In this document: positions 35,309 to 46,458 of the stretch, one piece after another
Layout of the letters: every line of letters begins with the position of its first letter
Position numbering within the stretch: the stretch's first letter is position 1
NCBI RefSeq assembly: GCF_001836165.1
Contig: NZ_KV827706.1
Coordinates: 1 to 64,000 of the forward strand
Direction: 5' to 3'
Origin: Corynebacterium sp. HMSC036D02
GTDB lineage: Bacteria > Actinomycetota > Actinomycetes > Mycobacteriales > Mycobacteriaceae
Length of the DNA: 64,000 nucleotides
Notes under the pieces: model-generated
The model's input: only the letters and a program-made list of their open reading frames with translations
The model's database searches: none
Told to the model about the DNA's origin: nothing
Program-made: the position numbers and the translations under genes

Positions 35309-36409
35309 CTAGCGAATAGTGGACGCCGCAGAGTTCGGGTTCGCTGCACCAGTCGGGGTCTTAACCATGCGCGTGGTCACCGGAGTTTCCTCGGAGGGGC
35401 CGTACTTCTCCAGAAGCGTGGAGGCCTCCTGGGCGGTAGCACCCTGGGAAGTCTCAGCCAAGTGCTTCAGGTTCTCCGGAAGCTCAAGCCCGCGGGCTTC
35501 CATGGCCTGCACGTAGAGGCGGCCAGCGCGGTAGGAGGAGCGGACCAGCGGGCCGGACATGACGCCGCCGAAGCCGAGCTCCTTGGCCAGCTTGGAGTGC
35601 TCCACGAATTCCTCCGGGCGCACCCAGCGCTCGATCGGGTGGAAGCGCGGGCCGGGGCGCAGGTACTGGGTGATCGTGATGATGTCGCAGCCTGCCGAGC
35701 GCAGGTCGCGCAGTGCTTCCTCAATCTCCTCGGCGGTTTCGCCCATGCCCAGGATGAGGTTGGACTTGGTGATCAAACCGAAGTCGTGGGCCTGGCGGAT
35801 GACGTCGAGTGAACGCTCATAGCGGAAGGCCGGGCGAATGCGCTTGAAGATGCGCGGTACCGTCTCCAGGTTGTGGGCGAAGACCTCAGGGCGGGCTTCA
35901 AAAACCTCTTGGAGCAAATCCGGCTTACCGGAGAAATCCGGGGTGAGGTTCTCCACGCCGGTGTGTGGGTTGAGCTCATGAATCTTGCGCACCACCTCGG
36001 CGTAGAGCCAGGCACCCTCGTCGGGCAGATCATCGCGGGTCACGCCGGTGATGGTGGTGTAGTTGAGATCCATCTCCTGGATGTTCTCGGCGACGCGGCG
36101 CGGCTCGTCGCGGTCCAGTTCCGCTGGCTTACCGGTAGCGATATCGCAGAAATCACAGCGGCGAGTGCACTTGTCGCCGCCGATGAGGAAGGTAGCCTCG
36201 CGCGATTCCCAGCACTCATGAATATTGGGGCAGCCAGCCTCCTGGCACACAGTGTGCAGAGAAGCACCAGACACGCGAGATTTCATGTCCTCATAACCAG
36301 GGCCGGTGCGAACCTGGTTGCGGATCCAGCGTGGCTTCTGTTCGATGGGCGACTCCGCATTTTTCTTCTCAATGCGGAGCATCTTGCGTCCTTCAGGCTT
36401 AACAGTCAC
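35309..36409 (-). CDS. lipA: Lipoyl synthase
   Basis: LipA is a radical SAM enzyme that inserts two sulfurs into protein-bound octanoate. The 366-aa protein has the three-Cys auxiliary cluster [12 protein letters not shown] and the radical SAM motif CTRRCDFC, plus [13 protein letters not shown] and the C-terminal SSYRA region where an Arg-Ser-Ser-Tyr motif is present (RSSYRAG). The GTG start at 36409 has GAGG 6 bases upstream. Its likely substrates encoded nearby are GcvH and the E2 lipoyl domains. Confidence 0.97.
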   Translation of the reverse strand: MTVKPEGRKMLRIEKKNAESPIEQKPRWIRNQVRTGPGYEDMKSRVSGASLHTVCQEAGCPNIHECWESREATFLIGGDKCTRRCDFCDIATGKPAELDRDEPRRVAENIQEMDLNYTTITGVTRDDLPDEGAWLYAEVVRKIHELNPHTGVENLTPDFSGKPDLLQEVFEARPEVFAHNLETVPRIFKRIRPAFRYERSLDVIRQAHDFGLITKSNLILGMGETAEEIEEALRDLRSAGCDIITITQYLRPGPRFHPIERWVRPEEFVEHSKLAKELGFGGVMSGPLVRSSYRAGRLYVQAMEARGLELPENLKHLAETSQGATAQEASTLLEKYGPSEETPVTTRMVKTPTGAANPNSAASTIR

Positions 36410-36491
36410 GGAACCTCACTTTACGCGTTAGAGTTAGCTCTTCCTAATACAAGTCCTGCGAGAGCCGGGTTTATTCCACCGAGGGTATCTT

Positions 36492-37298
36492 CTATTTTCC
36501 TTCAGCTGCTTTGCGGGCTTGGCGCGCCTTCTCGTTGGCCACCTTGATGGGATCAGGCGCCGAAGCAAAGGTGTGGTCGGCCACGGTAAGTTCGCCGGAA
36601 AGGGCTTTGAGGAGGGCGTCGAGAAGCGGCGCTTCCGCTTCCTGAATGGTGACCTCGCGGCCAAGCTCTAGCGAGAGGGTTGACACGTCGGCATCGTCGA
36701 TGCCGCAGGCGACGATGTGCTCGTAGTATTCCAGGGTATTGGTGCAATTGAGGGCGAGGCCGTGCATGGTCACGCCGCGGGTAATGCGGATGCCCAGGGC
36801 GCCTAGTTTGCGGTCGCGCTTCGGAGCGGCCGGATCGGCGGCGCGGGTGGTGGAGGGGACCCACACGCCAGAGCGGCCATCGATGCGCCCGGCGGTGCTC
36901 ACGCCGAGTTCACGGACGGCCTGGATGATGGCTTCCTCGAGGCGGCGGACGTAGTCAACGACGTCGACCGGCTCCGCCAGCTTGATAATGGGGTAGACCA
37001 CCAGCTGGCCCTCACCGTGCCAGGTGATGCGCCCGCCGCGGTCAACGTCAATGACCGGCAGGCCATTATCGGGCATATCTTCCGGCTGGGTGCGCTTGCC
37101 GGCGGTGTAGACGTTGGGGTGCTCCACTACGAGGATGACATCCCCCTGCGTGCCCGCCGCCCGCGCCGCGGCGAGCTCGGCCTGCAGATCCCATGCTTCT
37201 TGGTAACCCATGCGGCCCAAGCGGCGGATCTCCAGTGGCTCGTCAGAAGCGCGGATGGAGCGGTCGGCGGGAAAGAAAGGTTCGCGGGGAGCAGTCAT
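36492..37298 (-). CDS. lipB: Octanoyltransferase
   Basis: LipB moves octanoate from acyl carrier protein to the lipoyl lysine of GcvH or E2 proteins. The 268-aa protein shows [19 protein letters not shown] (substrate pocket), the catalytic Lys in KLGALGIR and the catalytic Cys in [15 protein letters not shown]. The C-terminal 30 residues are a charged extension. ATG 37298 has a TAGGAT hexamer 7 bases upstream, so the gene starts a leaderless transcript, and a hairpin terminates gcvH just before it. Confidence 0.96.
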   Translation of the reverse strand: MTAPREPFFPADRSIRASDEPLEIRRLGRMGYQEAWDLQAELAAARAAGTQGDVILVVEHPNVYTAGKRTQPEDMPDNGLPVIDVDRGGRITWHGEGQLVVYPIIKLAEPVDVVDYVRRLEEAIIQAVRELGVSTAGRIDGRSGVWVPSTTRAADPAAPKRDRKLGALGIRITRGVTMHGLALNCTNTLEYYEHIVACGIDDADVSTLSLELGREVTIQEAEAPLLDALLKALSGELTVADHTFASAPDPIKVANEKARQARKAAEGK

Positions 37299-37305
37299 GA
37301 ACCCA

Positions 37306-37311
37306 ATCCTA
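37306..37311 (-). promoter_or_regulatory. Leaderless -10 of lipB
   Basis: TAGGAT on the minus strand is 7 bases before ATG 37298. Confidence 0.55.
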
Positions 37312-37326
37312 AACCCCGCGATAAAT

Positions 37327-37343
37327 CAGCCCGAAAGGGGCTG
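37327..37343. terminator. Small hairpin after gcvH
   Basis: cagccc - gaaag - gggctg, followed on the minus strand by an A/T-rich stretch; likely ends the gcvPTH transcript. Confidence 0.55.
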
Positions 37344-37367
37344 AGTGTGCGCTGCTCAAGCGTTGTT

Positions 37368-37760
37368 TTAGTCAACGCCGTTGGCGGAGGCGTATTCGTC
37401 GGCGGTCATCAGCTCGCCGACCTCAGAGACCTCGACCTCGAAGAGCCAGCCCTCACCGAAGGGGTCGTTGTTGATGATGGCGTAGTCATCGTGCACGGCC
37501 TCGTTGACGGCGGTCACGGTTCCGGTGACCGGGGAGTAGAGATCAGACACGGACTTGGTGGACTCGACCTCACCACAGGTCTCGCCGTGCTCGACGGTAT
37601 CGCCCTCGGCCGGCAGCTCGGCGAAGACGACTTCACCCAAGCGGTCAGTGGCCACGGAGGTGATGCCGATGCGGACGGTAGAACCAACGACGGAGTCAGC
37701 GGTGGCGTTGATCCACTCGTGGTCCTCGGAGTAGGAAAAATCGGAAGGAAGATTAGCCAT
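37368..37760 (-). CDS. gcvH: Glycine cleavage system H protein
   Basis: GcvH carries the lipoyl arm that shuttles the aminomethyl group between GcvP and GcvT. The 130-aa protein has the lipoylated Lys in ESTKSVSDLYSP near residue 65. It is the last of gcvP-gcvT-gcvH on the minus strand, 42 bases after gcvT. Confidence 0.97.
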   Translation of the reverse strand: MANLPSDFSYSEDHEWINATADSVVGSTVRIGITSVATDRLGEVVFAELPAEGDTVEHGETCGEVESTKSVSDLYSPVTGTVTAVNEAVHDDYAIINNDPFGEGWLFEVEVSEVGELMTADEYASANGVD

Positions 37761-37802
37761 GAGAAGGAGTGTCCTTTCGGTAGTTGACTTCAGTAGTGGA
37801 GT

Positions 37803-38915
37803 TTACTTATCGCGCTTGTAGAAGGGCAGCGCGGAAACCTCGAAGGGGTAGCGCTTGCCGCGGATATCCACCTCGACGGCCGCACCCGGCTCGAGGCCAG
37901 CTGCGGTATCGATGAGCGCGAGCGCTACTGGGTGTCCCAGGGTAGGGGAGGGCTGGCCGGAGGTCACCGTGCCTACCTTGTTCTCACCCACGTAGACCTC
38001 GGAGCCCGCACGGGCCGCGCGGCGCTGGGAAGAGACCAATCCGGTGATAACGGCCTGCGGGCCTTCCTCAGCGCGCTGGCGCAGCACCTCAGAGCCCACG
38101 AAGTCCTGCTCCTTCTTGGCAAAGGCGCGGGACATCCCGGCTTCTACCGGGGTGATATCGCGGGTGAGCTCGTTGCCGTAGAGCGGCATGCCCGCCTCCA
38201 AGCGCAGGGAGTCGCGCGCTGCCAAGCCGCAGGGCTTAATACCGTATTCCTCGCCGGCCTTGAGCAGCTCTTCCCACAGCTCCGGGGCATCGGAGTTGTA
38301 GACGATGAGCTCGAATCCGTCCTCGCCGGTGTAGCCGGTGCGGCAGATAAACGCGTACTTGCGGGCCACCTTGCCGGTCATTGCAGCGTAGTAGGGCAGG
38401 TCCATCACGGCCTGCTGCTTGGTGTCCTCCACCAGCGGGACGAGGATCTCCAGCGCCTTCGGGCCCTGGACGGCAATCATGGCTACATCGCGGGACTCAT
38501 TCTTCAGGTCCACGTCGAAGCCCTCAGCGCGCTCGTTGAGGGCCTCCCACACGGTGTCGGCGTTGCCGGCATTGGGCACGACCAGGAACTTGGTTTCTTC
38601 CAGGCGGTAGGTGATGAGGTCATCCATGATGCCGCCATCCTCAGCACAGATCATGGAGTACTTCGCCTTGCCCTCCTTGAGAGGCACCAGGTTGGAAATG
38701 AAGCAGTAGGAGAGGAACTCGGCGGCGTCTGGGCCGTTGACCCAGATTTCACCCATGTGGGACAGGTCGAAGAGGCCCGCGGCATTACGCACCGCGCGGT
38801 GCTCCTCAAGCTCGTTGTCATACTTCAGCGGCATTTCCCACGGCCCAAAGGGCGTGAAGGTAGCGCCGAGTTTCTCGTGCTCAGCGTGCAGCGGGGAGTG
38901 CAGGTAGTCAGTCAT
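37803..38915 (-). CDS. gcvT: Glycine cleavage system T protein (aminomethyltransferase)
   Basis: GcvT transfers the methylene group from GcvH to tetrahydrofolate and frees ammonia. The 370-aa protein shows GLFDLSHMGEIWV, the folate-binding TGYTGEDGFEL and the RDSLRLEAGMPLYGNEL block. A GGAGG site lies before its ATG, 3 bases after the gcvP stop, so the two are cotranscribed. Confidence 0.97.
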   Translation of the reverse strand: MTDYLHSPLHAEHEKLGATFTPFGPWEMPLKYDNELEEHRAVRNAAGLFDLSHMGEIWVNGPDAAEFLSYCFISNLVPLKEGKAKYSMICAEDGGIMDDLITYRLEETKFLVVPNAGNADTVWEALNERAEGFDVDLKNESRDVAMIAVQGPKALEILVPLVEDTKQQAVMDLPYYAAMTGKVARKYAFICRTGYTGEDGFELIVYNSDAPELWEELLKAGEEYGIKPCGLAARDSLRLEAGMPLYGNELTRDITPVEAGMSRAFAKKEQDFVGSEVLRQRAEEGPQAVITGLVSSQRRAARAGSEVYVGENKVGTVTSGQPSPTLGHPVALALIDTAAGLEPGAAVEVDIRGKRYPFEVSALPFYKRDK

Positions 38916-38918
38916 TGA

Positions 38919-41786
<2,868 letters not shown>

Positions 41787-41836
41787 ATGGTGAATCTCCT
41801 TCGTGGCGATAGTTTGTGTGACCTAAACTGCCCACA

Positions 41837-41842
41837 AGTATA
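41837..41842 (-). promoter_or_regulatory. -10 of the gcvPTH operon
   Basis: TATACT on the minus strand, 50 bases before the gcvP start. Confidence 0.45.
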
Positions 41843-41869
41843 AGGCGTATGCCATGACATTAACCCCGG

Positions 41870-43015
41870 TTACCCCTTAAAGCGGAGGCGCAGCGCCACG
41901 GCAGTCAGCGCCGCGACAGCGAGTCCAATGATGAAGGCGGTGGAATAGCCTGTGACAGGGCCCAAAAGCGAGAGAATGAAGGGGGCAAAGAAGCCCAGAT
42001 AGGTCAGCGAATAAAACACCCCCGTTGCTGCCCCAAGCTCCGCCGGGTGCGCGATGGCTTGGGTTTCCGCGAGACCGCTGAGCATGCCAATTCCATAGGA
42101 GCTGCCCATGATGATGGCCGCGAGAGGCAGAAGGAAAACTGCCCAGTTATATTCCGCCGCGGCGAGGATGACGAGGCACAGGGCCATGCCTATAGCGGCT
42201 AGCACCATGCCGTGGAATGCCGTGACGCGAATGCGGCCCGCAAGCTGTTGGATTACCACGCCGCTGCCCATGGTGAGTAGGGCACACAGGCCAGCGATGA
42301 GAATGGGGTGGCGCAAGTGCTCGCTGAGCTGCGCGGGCAGGAAGACGAAGGCGGTGGTGGCGGAGCCGAAGACCCACGGTGCATAGGCCACGACCGGTAG
42401 GTAGCGGGGGCTAAGCAGGCTGGTGGGGATTAAAGAACGGCGCGATGAAGCCGTTTGGGCAGATCTCTGTTCTGGCACGGTCCACACGAGGGGGACCACG
42501 ACGAGCGCTAGGCCGATGTGCAAGAGATAAGGAAGGACGGTGGGCCAGGGGAGGAACTCTGCGGCGATACCGGCAACGCCAGGTGCTGACGCGAAGCCAG
42601 CTGACAAAGCAATGGAAGAACGCTTCGCACCAACGCTGAGGTGGGTGCTGAGCTCCTTGATCCACGCAGCGCCGGAAGACATAGCGAAACCCACGGCGGC
42701 GCCAGCACACAAGCGGCCGATCAACAAGGGGAGAAAGGCGCCGCCTGCACCGCCAAGGAAGACCAAGGAACCAGTGGTGGTGATGAGGACGGCCGGGCGC
42801 ATGATGGCGCGGCGGCCCAGCGAATCGGAAAGTGGGCCGCCGATGAAGAGAGCCACCATGATGCCGAGGGCATAAATGCCGAAGAGGAAGGTCGTCTGCA
42901 GAACTCCCAGCTCGGTGGTGACTTGGTAGACCACGACCATCGGTGCGAAGAGATTAGCGCCGCAGGCGACGAGGAACATGCCGAGTGCGACGCGGAACCA
43001 CTTCTGAGAAATCAT
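41870..43015 (-). CDS. MFS transporter
   Basis: The 381-aa protein has about 12 helices and the loop motif GGPLSDSLGRRAIMRP of drug and metabolite exporters. Substrate unknown. ATG 43015 is preferred to GTG 43042 because a TAGACT hexamer lies 7 bases upstream of it. It sits downstream of gcvP's promoter region in the opposite logic: it is upstream of gcvP on the same strand, with an 83-base gap. Confidence 0.83.
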   Translation of the reverse strand: MISQKWFRVALGMFLVACGANLFAPMVVVYQVTTELGVLQTTFLFGIYALGIMVALFIGGPLSDSLGRRAIMRPAVLITTTGSLVFLGGAGGAFLPLLIGRLCAGAAVGFAMSSGAAWIKELSTHLSVGAKRSSIALSAGFASAPGVAGIAAEFLPWPTVLPYLLHIGLALVVVPLVWTVPEQRSAQTASSRRSLIPTSLLSPRYLPVVAYAPWVFGSATTAFVFLPAQLSEHLRHPILIAGLCALLTMGSGVVIQQLAGRIRVTAFHGMVLAAIGMALCLVILAAAEYNWAVFLLPLAAIIMGSSYGIGMLSGLAETQAIAHPAELGAATGVFYSLTYLGFFAPFILSLLGPVTGYSTAFIIGLAVAALTAVALRLRFKG

Positions 43016-43022
43016 GCGGCAC

Positions 43023-43028
43023 AGTCTA
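43023..43028 (-). promoter_or_regulatory. Leaderless -10 of the MFS gene
   Basis: TAGACT on the minus strand is 7 bases before ATG 43015. Confidence 0.5.
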
Positions 43029-43277
43029 GTGTGCTGAATCACAGTGGTCAGGTCTTGGTGGCAAGACGTTTAAAGAAAACGCGCCTACCTGCCAAAGTTG
43101 GCGCAGATCTCTGAAAACCGTGCAATAGTTTTGGTAGATAGGGCAGTTGCGGCGCCACTGAGCGATGTCACCGAGCTGTGTTTGCGGGGTGGAGGAAAGC
43201 CGGGTGGAAAACGACGAAGCTCCCCCGCCACAGTGGCGGGGGAGCAGGCCTCTTAAGACTTGGAGTCTTGTTAAGCC

Positions 43278-45311
43278 TTAGAGGTCAAGGTCGGCTTCGA
43301 AATCTGCGGTTTCGAGGCGGTCCTTGATGGTCGTGACGAAGCGACCAGCGTCGGCACCGTCGACCACCTGGTGGTCGTAGGTGAACGGCAGGTAGCACAT
43401 CTGGCGGATGGCGATGGCGTCCTGGCCATCCTCGGTGACGACAACCGCGCGCTTGGTGATAGCGGCGGTGCCCAGGATGCCAGCCTGCGGCGGAACCAGA
43501 ATCGGGGTATCCAGCAGGGCGCCCTCGGAGCCGATGTTGGTCACGGTGAAGGTTGCGCCGGTCAGATCGTTCGGCTTGAGCTTGTTGTTGCGTGCCTTGT
43601 CAGCCAGCTCGGCGATCTTCTGGGCAATCTCCGGCAGCGTCAGCTCCTGTGCCTTGTGGATGACCGGGGTCAGCAGACCACGCGGAGTATCCACGGCGAT
43701 GGCCACGTTGACATCAGCGTGGTAGGTCATCTCCTTGGTCTCCGGGTTGTAGGACGCGTTGACGTTCGGGTGGGAGACCAGAGCCTCAACAGTTGCCTTC
43801 ACGATGAACGGCAGGAAGGAGAGGTTGGCCTCGTACTTATCAATGAACGCCTGCTTGGACTGCTTGCGCATATCCCAGATGGCGGTCATATCGACTTCCT
43901 GGACGTGGGTCAGCTGAGCGGAGATCTGGAGGGCCTCAACCATCTTGGACGCCGTGATCTCGCGGATACGGTTGACCTTTTGGGTGGTGCCGATGAGCTC
44001 CTGCTTCTCCGGATCCACGGACTTGGTGGACCAGCGAGCACGCGGGTTGCTGGAGGATGCACTAGCGGAGGAAGCCGGAGCTTCACCCTCGCCAGCAGCG
44101 GCCAAGACGTCCTGCTTGCGGATGCGGCCGCCTACGCCAGTGCCAGAGACAGTGGAGAGGTCCACGCCGTGCTTCTCAGCCAGCTTGCGCACCAGCGGGG
44201 TGACGTACGGAACGTTATCGCCGTTATTGACCTTGGTGGAAGTCTCGGATGCCTTCGGCTCGGAGGACTGGGAAGCAGCAGGCTTCTTCTCCTCTGCCTT
44301 CGGCTCTTCCTTCTTTTCTTCTGCCTTCGGCTCTGCCTTTTCTTCCTTGGCGGCAGGCTTCTCGGAGGCTGCGGCGGAGCCGTCGCCAATGCGGGCGATG
44401 ACGGCGCCGACGTCAACGGTGTCGTCTTCTTCGGCGAGGATTTCAACGAGGGTGCCGGCGACCGGGGACGGGATTTCGGTGTCGACCTTGTCGGTGGAGA
44501 CCTCGAGGAGTGGTTCGTCGACCTCAACGGTGTCGCCGACGGACTTCAGCCACTGGGTGATGGTGCCTTCGGTGACGGACTCACCAAGCTCCGGCATCTC
44601 CACGTCGGTGGCATCACCAGAAGCGGCCGGCTTGTCCTCTGCCTTCGGCTCTTCCTTCTTCTCCTCGGCCTTGGGCTCTTCCTTCTTTTCTTCCTTGGCG
44701 GCAGGCTTCTCGGAGGCTGCGGCGGAGCCGTCGCCTACGCGGGCGATGACGGCGCCGACGTCGACGGTGTCATCTTCCTCGGCGAGGATTTCAACGAGGG
44801 TGCCGGCGACCGGGGACGGGATTTCGGTGTCGACCTTGTCGGTGGAGACCTCGAGGAGTGGTTCGTCGACCTCAACGGTGTCGCCGACGGACTTCAGCCA
44901 CTGGGTGATGGTGCCTTCGGTGACGGACTCACCAAGCTCCGGCATCTCCACGTCGGTGGCGTCACCAGAAGCAGCGGGAGCCGCAGACTCGGCGTCCTCA
45001 GCAGGCTTGTCCGGGGTCTCGGCAGCCTTCTCAGAAGAGTCCTCCGACTCCTCGGCAGCTGGTGCGGACTCGCCCTCATCACCGATGATCGCGATGACCT
45101 CGCCCACGTCTACGGTGTCATCTTCCTCAGCCTTGATTTCGAGGATGGTGCCGGCGACCGGGGAGGGGATTTCGGTGTCGACCTTGTCGGTGGAGACCTC
45201 GAGCAAAGGTTCGTCGACCTCAACGGTGTCACCGACGGACTTCAGCCACTGGGTAATCGTGCCTTCGGTTACAGATTCGCCCAGTTCGGGCATCACAACA
45301 GAGTGTGCCAT
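43278..45311 (-). CDS. aceF: Dihydrolipoamide acyltransferase (E2) with three lipoyl domains
   Basis: This is the E2 core of the pyruvate dehydrogenase complex; corynebacteria carry their oxoglutarate E2 function on a fused OdhA, so this gene is best read as aceF although such genes are often named sucB. The 677-aa protein has three lipoyl domains, each with the lipoyl Lys in EVSTDKVDTEIPSPVAG, linked by Ala/Lys/Glu/Pro-rich linkers, then a subunit-binding domain (VRKLAEKHGVDLSTVSGTG) and a catalytic domain with the active site DHQVVDGADAGRF. Domains 2 and 3 are almost identical, linkers included. The ATG has GAGGAG 11 bases upstream. Confidence 0.95.
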   Translation of the reverse strand: MAHSVVMPELGESVTEGTITQWLKSVGDTVEVDEPLLEVSTDKVDTEIPSPVAGTILEIKAEEDDTVDVGEVIAIIGDEGESAPAAEESEDSSEKAAETPDKPAEDAESAAPAASGDATDVEMPELGESVTEGTITQWLKSVGDTVEVDEPLLEVSTDKVDTEIPSPVAGTLVEILAEEDDTVDVGAVIARVGDGSAAASEKPAAKEEKKEEPKAEEKKEEPKAEDKPAASGDATDVEMPELGESVTEGTITQWLKSVGDTVEVDEPLLEVSTDKVDTEIPSPVAGTLVEILAEEDDTVDVGAVIARIGDGSAAASEKPAAKEEKAEPKAEEKKEEPKAEEKKPAASQSSEPKASETSTKVNNGDNVPYVTPLVRKLAEKHGVDLSTVSGTGVGGRIRKQDVLAAAGEGEAPASSASASSSNPRARWSTKSVDPEKQELIGTTQKVNRIREITASKMVEALQISAQLTHVQEVDMTAIWDMRKQSKQAFIDKYEANLSFLPFIVKATVEALVSHPNVNASYNPETKEMTYHADVNVAIAVDTPRGLLTPVIHKAQELTLPEIAQKIAELADKARNNKLKPNDLTGATFTVTNIGSEGALLDTPILVPPQAGILGTAAITKRAVVVTEDGQDAIAIRQMCYLPFTYDHQVVDGADAGRFVTTIKDRLETADFEADLDL
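44431..44960. repeat. Long direct repeat inside the E2 gene
   Basis: The stretches 44431-44612 and 44779-44960 read as identical over 182 bases, with a 348-base period (116 codons). They encode lipoyl domains 3 and 2 on the minus strand. Confidence 0.9.
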
Positions 45312-45445
45312 AAGTATTAAGACTCCTCGAAAGTTGGAATTTTTGAAACGCTAGTGATTGATTCTACAGCGTGTTTATAAAAGGCGCGCATGGGTGGGGT
45401 TAATTGGGGCATCCTCCGCGTGAAGTGGCTGAAGGTGGCCTCCGG

Positions 45446-45451
45446 TAGGCT
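45446..45451 (+). promoter_or_regulatory. Leaderless -10 of the 135-aa gene
   Basis: TAGGCT lies 8 bases before ATG 45460. Confidence 0.45.
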
Positions 45452-45459
45452 AAAGAGCC

Positions 45460-45867
45460 ATGTTCAACCCCTTCCGCCGCAATAGCTCTAAGTCCCAACT
45501 GCGCCCACCCCGCGCACCGGGGGAGACCATTCGCGCTGAAGATGCGCAGGAGCTTCAAGCCTGGGCTCAGGGGCGGGCCTATATTGAGGCATTTGTGGAG
45601 CCGGAGACCGTGGTCAACGAGATGTCGGTCGTCGTGGTTGATGAAAGCGGCGCCTTCATCCGCCGCCGCATCGGCGGGCCTAAGGGGATTGACGCGGTGG
45701 CGAAGCTTCTAGGCTGCGATGTCTATGACGTCGAAGAGACCGGTTACCCGCAGCGCATGCGCGAGCGCATCGAGCGAGAGCGCATTCTGCGCAAGCGGGA
45801 GGAACAGCGCGAGCGCCGCGAACGTTTTGAGCAGCGCCAGCAGCAAAACCAACAGGGCGATAGCTAA
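45460..45867 (+). CDS. Conserved hypothetical protein, 135 aa
   Basis: A corynebacterial protein of unknown function, found between the E2 gene and pepA region in relatives. It starts MFNPFRRNSSKSQLRPPR, has a mixed central domain (ELQAWAQGRAYIEAFV, SVVVVDESGAFIRRR, GIDAVAKLLGCDVYDV) and ends in a long Arg/Glu/Gln-rich helix (RMRERIERERILRKRE). It looks cytoplasmic. The start has a TAGGCT hexamer 8 bases upstream. Confidence 0.75.
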   Translation: MFNPFRRNSSKSQLRPPRAPGETIRAEDAQELQAWAQGRAYIEAFVEPETVVNEMSVVVVDESGAFIRRRIGGPKGIDAVAKLLGCDVYDVEETGYPQRMRERIERERILRKREEQRERRERFEQRQQQNQQGDS

Positions 45868-45887
45868 ACAGCCACAACCCCTGTTGC

Positions 45888-46430
45888 TTATTCGCTAACG
45901 ATGGTGGCGCCTGCCTTGGCCAGTTCCTCCAGGGCGGCGGCGCCGCGGGACTCGTCGACGGGCGCGCAATAGTCTGCCAGAACCCGCACGGTGAAGCCTT
46001 CCTTCAGGGCGTCGGCAGCCGTCGCGCGCACGCAGTGATCGGTGGCAATGCCAACGATGTCCACGGCGGTGACGTTGTGCTCCCGCAACCAGTCCGCTAA
46101 GGAAACTCCATCGGCCGCGCCCTCGAAGCCCGAGTAGGCGGCGGTGTATTCGCCCTTCTTGAAGTAGGCCTGGGCGGGCGCGATGGCCTCGTGCATGGCG
46201 GCGCCGAAAGAATCAGCCACGCAGTGCGTGGGCCAGGTATCAACGAAGTCGGGATTCGCAGAGAAATGTGTGCCCGGGTCGATATGCCAATCCTGTGTCG
46301 CTACGACCGTGTCATAGGACGTCTGTAGCGCACCGATGCGCTCAGCAACCTCGTTACCACGTTCAGTGCCGAGGGCTCCGCCGGGGCAAAAATCATGTTG
46401 GACATCGACAATGATGAGTGCAGGTGTCAT
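45888..46430 (-). CDS. pncA: Nicotinamidase (pyrazinamidase type)
   Basis: PncA hydrolyses nicotinamide to nicotinate for NAD salvage; the same activity turns pyrazinamide into its active form. The 180-aa protein shows the catalytic Asp in IVDVQHDF, Lys in FKKGEYTAAYSGFEG, Cys in TDHCVRATA, and the metal ligands in DWHIDPGTH. ATG 46430 is preferred to TTG 46439 because a TAGAAT hexamer lies 8 bases upstream of the ATG. It diverges from glsA with 28 bases between start codons. Confidence 0.93.
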   Translation of the reverse strand: MTPALIIVDVQHDFCPGGALGTERGNEVAERIGALQTSYDTVVATQDWHIDPGTHFSANPDFVDTWPTHCVADSFGAAMHEAIAPAQAYFKKGEYTAAYSGFEGAADGVSLADWLREHNVTAVDIVGIATDHCVRATAADALKEGFTVRVLADYCAPVDESRGAAALEELAKAGATIVSE

Positions 46431-46438
46431 ACGCGGCA

Positions 46439-46450
46439 ATTCTATACCCT
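46439..46450. promoter_or_regulatory. Back-to-back -10 elements of pncA and glsA
   Basis: The minus-strand TAGAAT of pncA (46439-46444) abuts the plus-strand TACCCT of glsA (46445-46450). Each lies 8 bases before its start codon. Confidence 0.5.
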
Positions 46451-46458
46451 GGGAAGCG

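Noticed and set aside
41787..41869. Glycine riboswitch before gcvP
   Set aside because: The gap is only about 83 bases and shows a simple promoter; there is no room for the aptamers.
43371..45320. Long open frame opposite the E2 gene
   Set aside because: It mirrors the repeats of aceF, has no ribosome site, and the composition is that of an antisense shadow in GC-rich DNA.
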